A stretch of 64,000 nucleotides of DNA from Laceyella tengchongensis. Its GTDB lineage: Bacteria > Bacillota > Bacilli > Thermoactinomycetales > Thermoactinomycetaceae. Below are positions 17,402 through 26,412 of this stretch, in pieces. Position 1 is the stretch's first letter; each line of letters begins with the position of its first letter. The stretch covers positions 5,075-69,074 of the forward strand of contig NZ_FXTU01000011.1 of the NCBI RefSeq assembly GCF_900182735.1, read 5' to 3'. The notes under the pieces were generated by a model. The model was given only the letters and a program-made list of their open reading frames with translations, had not been told where the DNA came from and searched no databases. The position numbers and the translations under genes are program-made.

Positions 17402-18226
17402 TTAATTGGTCAGTACCAAGGAGGGGGTGGCGGACAATTCCCTGCCTTTGCCATACGGAATACAGTGGGGGGTGCCGGCGATCGGGTCGGTCATCACTTT
17501 GCACCGCAAATGGAAGACGTCTTGCACCAACTTTTCTGTTACAATTTGTTCAGGCGCCCCTTGCGCATAAACTTGTTTATTCTGGACAGCGATCATGTGG
17601 TGCGCATAACGGCAAGAAAGATTGAGGTCGTGCAACACCATGACGATGGTCCGATTCTCTTTTTCGTTCAATTCATACAGCAAATCGAGGATTTCAATTT
17701 GATGGGTCAAATCCAGATATGTGGTTGGTTCATCCAATAAGATGATGTCCGTATCTTGTGCTAGCGTCATCGCGATCCATGCGCGTTGGCGTTGTCCACC
17801 AGACAGGTCGTCCACCGAACGATGGGCGAGGGATGTGAGTTGTGTCTTCTCAAGTGCCCAGTTCACTTTGGCTTCATCTTCTTTTGACCATTGCCGGGCC
17901 CATGATTGATACGGGTAGCGTCCCTGCTTGACCAATTGGTGGACGGTTAGCCCTTCCGGTGCTTCAGGGCCTTGCGGCAGAATCGCCAGTTGTTTGGCGA
18001 CCTCTCTGGTGGATAACATGTGAATCTCTTTTCCGTTTAAGAGGATGTGTCCGGCCCGTGGTTTGAGTAGCCGCGCCAACGAACGGAGCAAGGTGGATTT
18101 GCCGCAACCGTTGCTGCCGACGAGCACAGTGATTTTGCCATGGGGAATGGTGAGATCCAGATCGTTGATGATGATGGATGAACCATAAGACAGTGTTAAA
18201 TTTTGGGTTTTCAATCCTTGGGACAA
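17402..18226 (-). CDS. Iron-siderophore-type ABC transporter ATPase (FecE/FhuC-like)
   Basis: This is the ATPase of a ferric-siderophore or cobalamin-type importer. The 274-residue protein has Walker A VGSNGCGKST near residue 37, signature LSGGQRQRAWIAM, Walker B IILLDEPTTYLDL and switch His VLHDLNLS. TTG 18226 follows GGAGG at 8 bases; longer starts at 18241 or 18310 lack ribosome sites. No permease or binding protein is adjacent, so it probably serves a transporter encoded elsewhere. A Fur-like sequence lies upstream. Confidence 0.85.
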   Translation of the reverse strand: MSQGLKTQNLTLSYGSSIIINDLDLTIPHGKITVLVGSNGCGKSTLLRSLARLLKPRAGHILLNGKEIHMLSTREVAKQLAILPQGPEAPEGLTVHQLVKQGRYPYQSWARQWSKEDEAKVNWALEKTQLTSLAHRSVDDLSGGQRQRAWIAMTLAQDTDIILLDEPTTYLDLTHQIEILDLLYELNEKENRTIVMVLHDLNLSCRYAHHMIAVQNKQVYAQGAPEQIVTEKLVQDVFHLRCKVMTDPIAGTPHCIPYGKGRELSATPSLVLTN

Positions 18227-18287
18227 CAGGATCGCCTCCATTTCAAAAAATAGCCGAAACCGTGCAGATATTTCTGTTTCCATTCTA

Positions 18288-18302
18288 TGAGAATGTTTTT
18301 CA
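18288..18302 (-). promoter_or_regulatory. Possible Fur box upstream of the ABC ATPase
   Basis: TGAGAAT-G-TTTTTCA is an imperfect 7-1-7 inverted repeat that resembles Fur boxes. It lies about 60 bases upstream of the ATPase start, in a region rich in GAAAAT-type half sites. Iron regulation would fit the gene but is not proven. Confidence 0.3.
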
Positions 18303-18310
18303 ATCGTCAA

Positions 18311-18624
18311 TGAAAATGAAATTTCTTTTCAATTAAAGGGTATTTCCATCCGCCCGATTTGACCCCTGTCGGCGCATTGGTTATATTAGACTCTATGGTA
18401 GGGTGATACAGGTTTCGTATTTTGTCCCAGTACCCCTGCCTTTTCTATGGGCATTTCCTTTTTTTGTAGAAAAAAGAGGGAAAGAAAAAGGATGGAATCG
18501 AATTTGAATAAAATAGGTTTACCTTTCCCCGCGCCCAAGGAATAAGAAGGATGGAGCGGAGAACAATAGGGTGAGGTTGGGGTTTCAACGGGGTGAAAAC
18601 TTCTGAACAAGGGAGTTTATACTT
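18311..18624. other. Intergenic region, divergent promoters likely
   Basis: No gene is supported in these 314 bases between the reverse-strand ATPase and the forward O-antigen-ligase-like gene. The part from 18440 to 18500 is purine/T-rich. Both flanking genes read outward, so both promoters should lie here. Confidence 0.4.
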
Positions 18625-19971
18625 TTGAAGGTGATGAATAGAACGACAATAAACGGATTGATGATGGGGTTGTTTTTATCCATTGTCTTGTCCACGTACT
18701 TGCCGCCGGTCATGCTGGCGGTCGTGGGGATATTGATGGTGTTCGTCTACCGGGACAGGTGGACGGCGAATGAATGGCCAGAGAAGACGTTCCTTGGCTT
18801 TATCATTCTCTCCTGCATCAGCTGGGTTTACAATCCATCTTGGTTTTATTGGGTGCCGATCGGCATTATTCCCATTGTCATGTTTGGCCTTTATTATTCT
18901 CTATCATTGTGGGTTCGTCATGTTGTGAAATGGTCTTGGCCGGAGGTGCAACGGGCGTACCTGTTTTTCTGGTTGGCCGGTCTTTATGTGGCCCTGATAG
19001 TCATCATCCAACAGATTGATTGGCATGTGATCAACAATTCGTTGGGGCCGCTGATGGATTTTTACCGTGAACATCGGTGGGAGTCGGAGCATTCGGTGCG
19101 GAGTGTAGGTACATCGGGGAATTCCAACCTGGCCGCGGCGTTGTTGATTTGTTTTGCCCTCATGAGCATTTATGCAATGTCCGTACTAAAGAAGCCGTGG
19201 CAAAAAGTTGGCGCTTTTGCGGTGTTTATCCTGTATTGCGCGGCAATATGGTGCACCGGATCGCGCGGAGCATGGGTGGGTCTAGTGATCGGCATGATCG
19301 TCCAACTGTGGATGACGGGGCATCGCAAACGGACGGTATCCATCACATTGGCTATCCTGTTATTTGTCTATTTGTGTCCGCAATTTATCCCCCGGAAAGA
19401 ATCTCTTTACGCCACGATTGAAGTCCGTCTAAAAGTATGGTCAACCGCGTTTGAAATTTTCAAGGAAAATTGGTTGTTTGGCGTTTTGCCCCTGCATTTT
19501 GGGCAGCTGTTTGCCAAAATGGCCGGATTTTACGTTTGGCATGCCCATAATATCTTCCTGGGGATAGCCAGCGAATATGGGATCATAGGGTTGGGCCTGT
19601 TTTTGATCCTTATTTTCATGACGATTCGCCGGGCCCGCCGCTGGCGCAAACAAGCCAACCAAAAAGAAGAAAAGCGGTTGGCGGGGATGTTGCTTTCTTT
19701 GATTATTGCCTTGCTGGGCCACGGCATGTATGATTATCCGATCATCGCGCCTCAAGTCGGGCTGATGTTCATGTTGAGCGTCATCATGATTCATACGCAA
19801 TATGAACGTCGTTGCCTGTGCAAGCCAGTTTGGGATGAAGGAAGCAAAGCACAGGTGTCGGAATGGGCGATGCTGAAGAAGGTGATCACCGCCGCGGTGG
19901 TGTGGTTAAAAAGCGGCCCCTTGAGGGTGTTGATCAATTTGGCCACAGGGGGTTATCGAAAGCGGGCTTAA
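18625..19971 (+). CDS. O-antigen ligase / polymerase-like membrane protein
   Basis: This 448-residue polytopic protein has about ten membrane segments. A large extracellular loop contains GTSGNSNLAAALLICF and the Wzy_C-type region WCTGSRGAWVGLVIG, then WHAHNIFLGIASEYGIIGLGLF. These motifs are typical of O-antigen ligase or polymerase family proteins, which join glycan repeats outside the membrane. TTG 18625 sits 9 bases after GGGAG; GTG 18631 and ATG 18634 are alternatives. No glycan cluster is adjacent, so the substrate is unknown. Confidence 0.75.
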   Translation: MKVMNRTTINGLMMGLFLSIVLSTYLPPVMLAVVGILMVFVYRDRWTANEWPEKTFLGFIILSCISWVYNPSWFYWVPIGIIPIVMFGLYYSLSLWVRHVVKWSWPEVQRAYLFFWLAGLYVALIVIIQQIDWHVINNSLGPLMDFYREHRWESEHSVRSVGTSGNSNLAAALLICFALMSIYAMSVLKKPWQKVGAFAVFILYCAAIWCTGSRGAWVGLVIGMIVQLWMTGHRKRTVSITLAILLFVYLCPQFIPRKESLYATIEVRLKVWSTAFEIFKENWLFGVLPLHFGQLFAKMAGFYVWHAHNIFLGIASEYGIIGLGLFLILIFMTIRRARRWRKQANQKEEKRLAGMLLSLIIALLGHGMYDYPIIAPQVGLMFMLSVIMIHTQYERRCLCKPVWDEGSKAQVSEWAMLKKVITAAVVWLKSGPLRVLINLATGGYRKRA

Positions 19972-19990
19972 CGGCCTGCTTTTTTTTGTA
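19961..19990 (+). terminator. Terminator after the O-antigen ligase-like gene
   Basis: AGCGGGC (19961-19967) pairs with GCCTGCT (19974-19980) and a run of T follows. The stem overlaps the stop codon. Confidence 0.8.
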
Positions 19991-20065
19991 TAAAACCGAC
20001 AGGTTCCGTCCACACTGGATACCAACTCTAGCAATCTATGAAAGCGAGAGGGGGTATCTTTACGT

Positions 20066-20695
20066 ATGCAGAAGTCTTTAAAAGTTACTAGCGGGTTAGC
20101 CTTGTGTTTGCTCATGGCCGTGTTGCCATGGATGGCAGGGCCACGGGCAGAAGCCGCCAATTCGTTCATCGAAGTCACAGTGAAGCGAGGTGACACGCTG
20201 ACCAAATTGGCGAAAAAACACGGGGTGGAGGTTGCTGCCATTCAACGCGCCAATCGCTTGGCGAACCCTGATTTGATTCGAATTGGCCAAGTGTTGCGCA
20301 TTCCGGGAACACCCCGCACGGTGTCTGAACGCCCACAGAATGAAGAAAAGGCCCCTGTCCCAGACGTGCCGGTGCTGATGCGGGGCCAAGGGTTAGGTTC
20401 ATTTATGATCACCGCTTACACAGCGGGACCGGAGTCAACAGGAAAACATGTAGGCGAGCCTGGATACGGGATTACTTCCAGTGGCCAACCCGTCAATGAA
20501 GGTGTGACGATTGCGGTGGACCCGGAAGTCATCCCGATCGGCTCACGTGTATACATTGAAGGGATTGGTTACCGGATCGCGCAGGATACCGGTTCTAAGA
20601 TCAAAGGCAAGCGGATTGATTTATATATGAACAGCGTGGCTGAAGCGCGGGCGTTTGGTGTCAAGCGGAATGTCCGTGTCGAATTGGTCGAGTGA
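20066..20695 (+). CDS. Secreted LysM / 3D-domain cell-wall protein
   Basis: This 209-residue exported protein has a Sec signal peptide ending near AEAAN (residue 31). A LysM peptidoglycan-binding domain follows at about 34-77 (VTVKRGDTLTKLAKKHGV...RIGQVLRIP). The C-terminal 3D domain runs from about 112 to 208, with FMITAYTAG, IAVDPEVIPIGSRVYIEG and QDTGSKIKGKRIDLYM, where the three Asp residues lie. The 3D fold is shared with MltA-type and Rpf-like hydrolases, and B. subtilis YocH has the same layout. A peptidoglycan hydrolase role is likely. GAGAGGGGGT precedes ATG 20066. Confidence 0.88.
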   Translation: MQKSLKVTSGLALCLLMAVLPWMAGPRAEAANSFIEVTVKRGDTLTKLAKKHGVEVAAIQRANRLANPDLIRIGQVLRIPGTPRTVSERPQNEEKAPVPDVPVLMRGQGLGSFMITAYTAGPESTGKHVGEPGYGITSSGQPVNEGVTIAVDPEVIPIGSRVYIEGIGYRIAQDTGSKIKGKRIDLYMNSVAEARAFGVKRNVRVELVE

Positions 20696-20756
20696 CGGAA
20701 GGCTTGACTGGTCAATCGATGATGCAACTTCAGCGTCCGCTGTGGATTTGGTGCGT

Positions 20757-20785
20757 AGCCTGGAGCCGTCCAGGCTGTTATTTAT
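20757..20785 (+). terminator. Probable terminator after the LysM/3D gene
   Basis: AGCCTGGA (20757-20764) pairs perfectly with TCCAGGCT (20769-20776) around GCCG and is followed by GTTATTTATG. The T-run is imperfect. Confidence 0.55.
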
Positions 20786-21045
20786 GAGAAAATTATAGCG
20801 CGCATCTCCCGGTTGGAAAGGGGCGTGTTCTGAACAATAAGTGACGATGATTTTGAAATCATGTGAAAATGGGTAAATGGATGGGGCACAAGCAAAAGGT
20901 ATGGATGAGTCCGGTAGACGGAGATCGGCCCGCCAGATAGATGGAGGCTGGGCTGAGCCGTGATGGCGAATGCCGTGCATATCGGATAAGCGATTTTATC
21001 GCACTGTGGCGGGGCCGATTCAGTGTGGGAAAGGGGTTATTCCTA

Positions 21046-21936
21046 ATGCAATTCCAATTGCCATTGATCTATCCCTATTCTTTCGAACTGACCACTAAGC
21101 GGTTGCGCACGTTTGAGAAGACTAGTTTCGTAGCCGACGGGGATAAGTTGTCCCGCACCATCCACGGCTCGCGAGGCCCGCTCCTGTGCACGGTGGGGCC
21201 GCCTGCTGGGGAAAAAGCGCTACGGGTGGAAATCGAGGGGAATCTTGCTGAAGGAGAAGCGGAAGAATTAAAGCGTAAGGTGGCCCGGATGTTCAGCACC
21301 CAAGTCGATTTGACGCCGTTTTACGAGCAGATGAGGGATCACCCTGTCTTGGCTCCCGTCATCGCCGAGCGGGAAGGGTTGCACTTTGTGTTGGAGCCTA
21401 GCCTGTATGAGTGCGTGGTCAAAACGATTATCGGCCAGCAACTCAATGTCTCTTTTGCGGCGACGCTGATCCAGCGGTTTCAGGAACTGGCCGGCAGCAA
21501 AGCGGTGTTCCGCGGGCGGGAGTGGGTGTTATTTCCGACACCGGAACAAGTGGCCCGCTTGGAATATGAGGAGTTGCAAGCGTTGCAATTCAATCGGCGC
21601 AAAGCGGAATATATCATTGATTTTTCCCGCAAAGTGGTAAATGGGGAATTGCCGCTAGAAGCATTGTGGTCCCTCAGTGACAAAGAGGTTTTGCACACCC
21701 TGTTGCCGATTAGGGGAATCGGGCGGTGGACGGTGGAATGTGTTTTGTTGTTCGGGTTGGGCCGGCCCGATTTGTTACCGGCAGCCGATATTGGTTTGCG
21801 CAATGCATTGAAGCGCGTTTACGGCCTCGATCATCAACCGGGGGAAGAAGAAGTGCGGCAATGGGGGGAAAGCTGGGCACCTTATCGGAGTTATGTGACA
21901 TTTTATTTGTGGGATTCGTTGGATAATGTGAAGTAG
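21046..21936 (+). CDS. DNA-3-methyladenine glycosylase II (AlkA family)
   Basis: This base-excision enzyme is expected to remove alkylated purines. The 296-residue protein has a divergent N-terminal AlkA_N-like part. A HhH-GPD domain follows, containing VVKTIIGQQLNVSFAATLIQRF, the helix-hairpin-helix LLPIRGIGRWTVECVLL, and the catalytic Asp in LPAADIGLRNAL. It lacks the C-terminal iron-sulfur cysteines of MutY and Nth. The frame opens at 20941, but ATG 21046 has AAAGGGG 9 bases upstream and matches family length. A small membrane-protein gene follows. Confidence 0.88.
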   Translation: MQFQLPLIYPYSFELTTKRLRTFEKTSFVADGDKLSRTIHGSRGPLLCTVGPPAGEKALRVEIEGNLAEGEAEELKRKVARMFSTQVDLTPFYEQMRDHPVLAPVIAEREGLHFVLEPSLYECVVKTIIGQQLNVSFAATLIQRFQELAGSKAVFRGREWVLFPTPEQVARLEYEELQALQFNRRKAEYIIDFSRKVVNGELPLEALWSLSDKEVLHTLLPIRGIGRWTVECVLLFGLGRPDLLPAADIGLRNALKRVYGLDHQPGEEEVRQWGESWAPYRSYVTFYLWDSLDNVK

Positions 21937-21998
21937 GGTTGAACAAAATGTGATAGAATCATCATGAATGAATGCAGATGAAAAGGAGGCGCTCCCGG

Positions 21999-22148
21999 TT
22001 GGCCAAGAAGAGAGTCAAAGAAAAACGGGTTGCCGCGGTGGATGAGCATGGCGTGCTGATGCGCGATCTCAAATCCACGGCCTTGTGGATCATGATCTCT
22101 GTGGGTGTCGTCGCGGTGCTGGCGCTCATGGAGCGGACATTATTTTAA
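21999..22148 (+). CDS. 49-residue single-span membrane protein
   Basis: TTG 21999 follows AAAAGGAGG by 8 bases and opens a 49-codon frame beginning MAKKRVKEKRVAAVDEHG. It has a very basic N-terminus, an acidic spacer and one membrane span of about 20 residues (ALWIMISVGVVAVLALM), and ends at TAA 22146-22148. A strong terminator begins 10 bases later. I know no function. The ribosome site, composition and terminator make it a convincing gene even though it is short and starts with TTG. Confidence 0.7.
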   Translation: MAKKRVKEKRVAAVDEHGVLMRDLKSTALWIMISVGVVAVLALMERTLF

Positions 22149-22158
22149 TGCACATTTG

Positions 22159-22191
22159 AAAACCCCGGTCGGGTTTCTCGACCGGGGTTTT
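22159..22191. terminator. Bidirectional terminator
   Basis: AAAACCCCGGTCG (22159-22171) pairs perfectly with CGACCGGGGTTTT (22179-22191). It works for the forward small gene and for the convergent mscS gene. Confidence 0.9.
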
Positions 22192-22236
22192 GTCGTGTCA
22201 ATCGTTGCCGCCTGCCCCGATCAAGCCGGGAGAAGG

Positions 22237-23172
22237 TCAACTATTCACTTTGGCGGGGACTTGTGCCTGCATTTGCTGTTCGGGGCTGTAGACCACGCTA
22301 CGCGGATAGGCGATTGAAATCCCTTGCTGATGAAGGCTGATCACCGCTTCTTTGCGCATTTCCCGCTCAAGGGACCAGTGTTGTTCTGGTTCGCTCAGCG
22401 CGGTGACGGTGAATTCCACCCCGGTCTGGTCAATACGCGTGATGCCCATGATCTCGGGTGGTTGGATCAGATGGGACGCGTAGCGCTCGGCGATGGTACT
22501 GCACATTTTCTCCAAGGCCTGGTTGACCGCGGCCAAATCTGATTCATATGGCACCGTGACTGCCACTATGGCCCGCATCTGCTCGCGGTTGTAGTTGGTC
22601 ACTTGCGTGATGTTTCCATTGGCGATGTAATGGAGACGCTGGTTGAATTCGCGGACTTTGGTCACTCTTAAGCCCACTTCTTCGACCCTGCCGCTGATTT
22701 GGCCGTTGATCTCTACGAAATCCCCGACTTCCAACTGGCTTTCGAAAATGAGGAAAAATCCGGTGATGATGTCGCGTACCAGATTTTGGGCACCGAATCC
22801 GATGGCCAAGCCCAAGATTCCGGCACCCGCCAACACCGGCAGGGGATCAAAGCCGAGATTGATTAAAAGCGTCAGAGCGGACATGAAATAGATGCCGTAC
22901 CGCGCGATCGATTTGATCAATTTGCGCAAGGTATCAGCTTTTTTGCTCTCAATGCGGCTTAATTCAAACACTTTGTCGATCAGTCGATCGATAAAGCGCA
23001 AAGCAACGATCGTGAGTACGATGATTAGTGTGATTTCCCCAACAGGCAGCAGGATGTATTGCACAGGATCTTCAATAATTTTGGTGAACAGGGTTTTCGT
23101 CTCCGCGGCGAGGTTGCTCACGGTTGAGACTTTTTGCTCCAAGGCTGTTGAGGTTGCTTGTTCCCAAATCAA
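22237..23172 (-). CDS. Small-conductance mechanosensitive channel (MscS family)
   Basis: MscS channels open under membrane tension to release osmolytes after hypo-osmotic shock. The 311-residue protein has membrane segments near residues 38-58 and 82-105. The pore-lining helix region GILGLAIGFGAQNLVRDIITGFFLIFE (about 110-136) follows, then the beta domain VGDFVEINGQISGRVEEVGLRVTKVREFN and a cytoplasmic alpha/beta domain. The frame opens at 23280, but TTG 23172 sits 9 bases after GGAGGT, so the extra 36 residues are probably untranslated. Confidence 0.9.
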   Translation of the reverse strand: MIWEQATSTALEQKVSTVSNLAAETKTLFTKIIEDPVQYILLPVGEITLIIVLTIVALRFIDRLIDKVFELSRIESKKADTLRKLIKSIARYGIYFMSALTLLINLGFDPLPVLAGAGILGLAIGFGAQNLVRDIITGFFLIFESQLEVGDFVEINGQISGRVEEVGLRVTKVREFNQRLHYIANGNITQVTNYNREQMRAIVAVTVPYESDLAAVNQALEKMCSTIAERYASHLIQPPEIMGITRIDQTGVEFTVTALSEPEQHWSLEREMRKEAVISLHQQGISIAYPRSVVYSPEQQMQAQVPAKVNS

Positions 23173-23283
23173 AAGAGTTGCACCTCCGATGATGGTATGC
23201 CAAGGGTTTGGGGCGCTTTTATTTTCCTCCGTCCCTTCCGCGGCAAGGGGGGCGGCAAACCGCCCCAGCCCGTCGGACACGCC

Positions 23284-24267
23284 TCAACTAGACGGCAAGG
23301 ATTGTTTAACTTTTTTGTCTAACTGCTCTTGATTAATCCACCCCACAAAAGAGTAAATAATGTTATACTCGTGGTCAAGCAAAGCGACGGCCAAGAAAGG
23401 AAAATGTTTTTTGGAGTGGTAACGAACATCTAGCCATCTCACCTCATATCCATAAGCGCGTTTGCGAACTTCGGGATAGCCATATGAAGTGAAATCCAAA
23501 AAGGCTGCGATTGGTTCTGCTTTTTTCGAATGGAGGGTTGCCGGATGCTGCAAACCCTTGGTGGAGATCCTGCCGGTCCATAACAATTGTTGGTCGCGGA
23601 TTTCCCCCAGATGGACTTCCTCCGCAAACTCAGCGATCACCTTCCAGTGAAACCAATTGCCGGTGGGAATCAGCGTGTAGCGCCCGTTGCGGTTGAGATC
23701 GCGCCGCACAGCACTGGCCAATCTTCGGCGGATCCATATCCGGATGGCGATATAGACCGCGATCGCCGCATAGATGGCGAGAAAGAGAAAGCCGACTTGG
23801 TTTGGAAACAGCCACCACAAAAGAAAACCGACCAAGTGGATGGCAAAAATGAAGGGATCGAAAATAGCCAATGTATGAAAAGCGATCCACTTATTTGTGA
23901 AAGGCAGCCCTGCTTGTGTGCCGTATGAGTTGAACAGGTCGATAAATATATGGATGAAAACAGCCAGGAACGTCCACCACCACAGGTGAACCATATCGGC
24001 GTTGGGCCAAAACAAATGCAGGCCGGCGGTGATGAAACTGGGCCAGATGGATAGCATCGGGAGCGAGTGGCTGAAGCCGCGATGCTGGCGAATGTAGGTG
24101 GCGTTGCCTCGGAAGCGGAAGATCGTGTCGGAGTCAGGCATTTGCGAGCCGATGACAGTTCCAAAGAGAACCGCTTGCGAGGTGTCTGGATTAGCGCCGA
24201 TGGCGGGATCGAGGTGGGCCAAGCCAAAGAGGCCGATACCCATGACAAAGTGCGTAACCGTATCCAT
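23284..24267 (-). CDS. YfhP-type membrane-bound metal-dependent hydrolase
   Basis: This 327-residue membrane protein begins MDTVTHFVMGIGLFGLAHLD. It has GSQMPDSDTIFRF and IRQHRGFSHSLPML, the His/Asp metal motifs of the YdjM/YfhP family, then HIFIDLFNSYGTQ. About four membrane segments follow and a soluble C-terminal region extends from about residue 190. B. subtilis yfhP is likewise next to mutY. Biochemical function is unproven. GGGGGATGGTGA precedes ATG 24267. Confidence 0.82.
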   Translation of the reverse strand: MDTVTHFVMGIGLFGLAHLDPAIGANPDTSQAVLFGTVIGSQMPDSDTIFRFRGNATYIRQHRGFSHSLPMLSIWPSFITAGLHLFWPNADMVHLWWWTFLAVFIHIFIDLFNSYGTQAGLPFTNKWIAFHTLAIFDPFIFAIHLVGFLLWWLFPNQVGFLFLAIYAAIAVYIAIRIWIRRRLASAVRRDLNRNGRYTLIPTGNWFHWKVIAEFAEEVHLGEIRDQQLLWTGRISTKGLQHPATLHSKKAEPIAAFLDFTSYGYPEVRKRAYGYEVRWLDVRYHSKKHFPFLAVALLDHEYNIIYSFVGWINQEQLDKKVKQSLPSS

Positions 24268-24633
24268 TCACCATCCCCCTTTTAGAAAATGGATTGACAT
24301 GCTGTCGTCGGGAACAGCAACCCTTTCTCATTGAAAAAGGTTGCGGCTTGCATCCTTGACGGGTTGATCAGGAAGCGATGGGAACGGATGGAGCCAGGTG
24401 CCATGCCATTCCTTTTGACATGCCCGGTCCGCTCGCTTTGGTCCGGTTCCCGCTTGATAGGCTGTTCCCGGTAAGGAAGCTTTCACCCTTGGGTTTGTTG
24501 ATGCTGGAAAACCGTTTGGTGCGCAATGGCTGGGCATGGAGGATCGTCAGAATGACTGACAGAGACTTCTACAAAAGTCTAACAGATTTTACGAGTCAAT
24601 GGGTGAAAACTTCCTTGAAAAGGAGTGAAGTTG
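24268..24633. other. Divergent intergenic region
   Basis: No gene is supported. GCAACC and GGTTGC flank an A/T-rich loop near 24317-24345, a weak hairpin. Promoters for the reverse yfhP-like gene and the forward small gene should lie here, but no clear -35/-10 pair could be chosen. Confidence 0.35.
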
Positions 24634-24972
24634 TTGTATATCGTTTTTGTCGAATATGCCGTTGATAAACAGGCCATGGACGAAGTGTCCCAAGCGTTGT
24701 GCATCCTGCGTGAAGAGATGAAGGACCAGATTCCAATTGCGTCATACCACGGAGGGGAAAGTTGTGATCAGCCGGGCCTCATTGTTGAAATGATCCAAGT
24801 GCTCACATGGGAACAGGCCAACCTTGTCAAGCGCATGCGCACTGCGCTAGAACATGGCTGGGGCCATGCGATGGACCCCTGGATTAAAGGTGGGCGCGGC
24901 AAAGTCCGCTCGTGGATTTTCCGCCTGTTTGATGATCGTTCGCTCTCCGCATCTCCTCGCCAAGACGTCTAA
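24634..24972 (+). CDS. Hypothetical protein between yfhP and mutY
   Basis: This 112-residue soluble protein begins MYIVFVEYAVDKQAMDEVSQALCILREEM. The alternating beta-alpha pattern and the segment PGLIVEMIQVLTWEQANLVKRMR would suit a ferredoxin-like or dimeric alpha-beta barrel fold, but that is a guess. The C-terminal part is rich in Trp and Arg. AAAAGGAG lies 8 bases ahead of TTG 24634; GTG 24625 and TTG 24631 are in frame but too close to it. I do not recognise the family. Confidence 0.65.
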   Translation: MYIVFVEYAVDKQAMDEVSQALCILREEMKDQIPIASYHGGESCDQPGLIVEMIQVLTWEQANLVKRMRTALEHGWGHAMDPWIKGGRGKVRSWIFRLFDDRSLSASPRQDV

Positions 24973-25245
24973 CCCCGGCGGCTGGCAATCCCAAAATGAA
25001 GCTACCTCTTCATGCGACGGAGGCGGGTCTTTTCCCCGTTGGAACCTCATTCAACCTGTCTCCTGTCGCCCGTTTCCCCTTTTCTTTTCGATAAGCCCGT
25101 TATCATGAGCAATGTTTAAAATCTGTCTATATCCTTTGGTTGGAATAACAGTGTATGATGTATATAACCAATCTTTTAAATAAGAGATTGACGCTTACAC
25201 TTCCTTAGACTTTGCCGGTGAACAAGTATTAAGGAGGCAAAGGTA

Positions 25246-26328
25246 TTGGTAAAAAAAGATGTTTTCACCATAGATGGGGAAGTGGTTCAGATTATTGGGC
25301 GGGAGCTTCTTGATTGGTACAACCGCAATCGGAGGGATCTGCCATGGAGGAAGGATCAGGATCCATATAAGATTTGGGTTTCTGAAATCATGCTCCAACA
25401 AACTCGTGTCGATACAGTTATCCCCTATTTTCAGCGTTTTATTGAACAGTTCCCGACGCTGGACGATTTGGCTAAAGCACCGGAAGAGCAGGTGATCAAA
25501 GCCTGGGAAGGGTTGGGGTATTACTCGCGCGTGAAAAATTTGCATGCGGCGGTGAAGGAAGTATCCGCCCATTATGGAAGCCGTGTGCCCGATGATCTGG
25601 AGACCATTTCCAAACTGAAGGGAATTGGCCCTTATACTGCCGGTGCCGTGTTGAGCATCGCCTACAATAAAAAAGCGGCGGCGGTAGACGGCAACGTCAT
25701 GCGCGTGTTTTCTCGCTTGTTTGCGTTGACAGACGATATCGCGCTAGCTTCTACCCGCAAAAAAATGGAGCACATTGCCTTGCAACTGATTCCGGAAGAT
25801 GCTCCCGGCGACTTCAACCAAGCCTTGATGGAATTGGGAGCGCTCATTTGCACGCCGTCTTCGCCACAATGTCTATTCTGCCCCCTGCAGTCTGTCTGTA
25901 ATGCATATGCAGAGGGAATCGAGGAAGAACTGCCGCGCAAGAAGAAAGCCAAACCGCCTAAGCGAATGGACATGGTGATGTTGTGGTTGGCGCAGGATCA
26001 GCGAGCCCTGGTTGAGAAACGGCCGGATGAAGGACTGCTTGCGGGCATGTGGGGATTGCCAACCATTCACTTAGCCGAAGCGAAGGATCCCTTTGGTGAA
26101 GCCCGCCGGTTTTGTGACAAAAATGGTCTGGACGTTACGAATGTAACGATAGCGGGGAAGTTTGAGCACATCTTCAGCCATCAGCATTGGAAGGTGACAG
26201 TGTTACGCGGAGATGTGAAGCGAGCAAATGATATCGCGTCCCCGGCGCTTACATGGATGTCAGCTCAACAGATCAAAGATAAACCTTTTTCAAACGTTTA
26301 CCGTAAAGCATTGCAATTATTCATATGA
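25246..26328 (+). CDS. mutY: A/G-specific adenine glycosylase MutY
   Basis: MutY removes adenine paired with 8-oxoguanine. The 360-residue protein has RRDLPWRKDQDPYKIWVSEIMLQQT-type sequence with the catalytic Glu, the HhH LKGIGPYTAGAVLSIA, and the catalytic Asp in AAVDGNVMRVFSR near residue 145. The iron-sulfur motif C-x6-C-x2-C-x5-C (CTPSSPQCLFCPLQSVC) is intact near 200. A C-terminal NUDIX-like 8-oxoG recognition domain includes FEHIFSHQHW. TTG 25246 follows AAGGAGG by 8 bases. Proximity to yfhP matches B. subtilis. Confidence 0.95.
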   Translation: MVKKDVFTIDGEVVQIIGRELLDWYNRNRRDLPWRKDQDPYKIWVSEIMLQQTRVDTVIPYFQRFIEQFPTLDDLAKAPEEQVIKAWEGLGYYSRVKNLHAAVKEVSAHYGSRVPDDLETISKLKGIGPYTAGAVLSIAYNKKAAAVDGNVMRVFSRLFALTDDIALASTRKKMEHIALQLIPEDAPGDFNQALMELGALICTPSSPQCLFCPLQSVCNAYAEGIEEELPRKKKAKPPKRMDMVMLWLAQDQRALVEKRPDEGLLAGMWGLPTIHLAEAKDPFGEARRFCDKNGLDVTNVTIAGKFEHIFSHQHWKVTVLRGDVKRANDIASPALTWMSAQQIKDKPFSNVYRKALQLFI

Positions 26329-26412
26329 TTTCCAAATGAATGGGCAACAGTTTGGCGCCTCAAAACGATGTTTCTTATATTGATTTACACATCAGATAGG
26401 GAGAGAGTGTCT

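Noticed and set aside
24317..24345. GCAACC/GGTTGC hairpin as a terminator
   Set aside because: Only six pairs, a large loop and no T-run.
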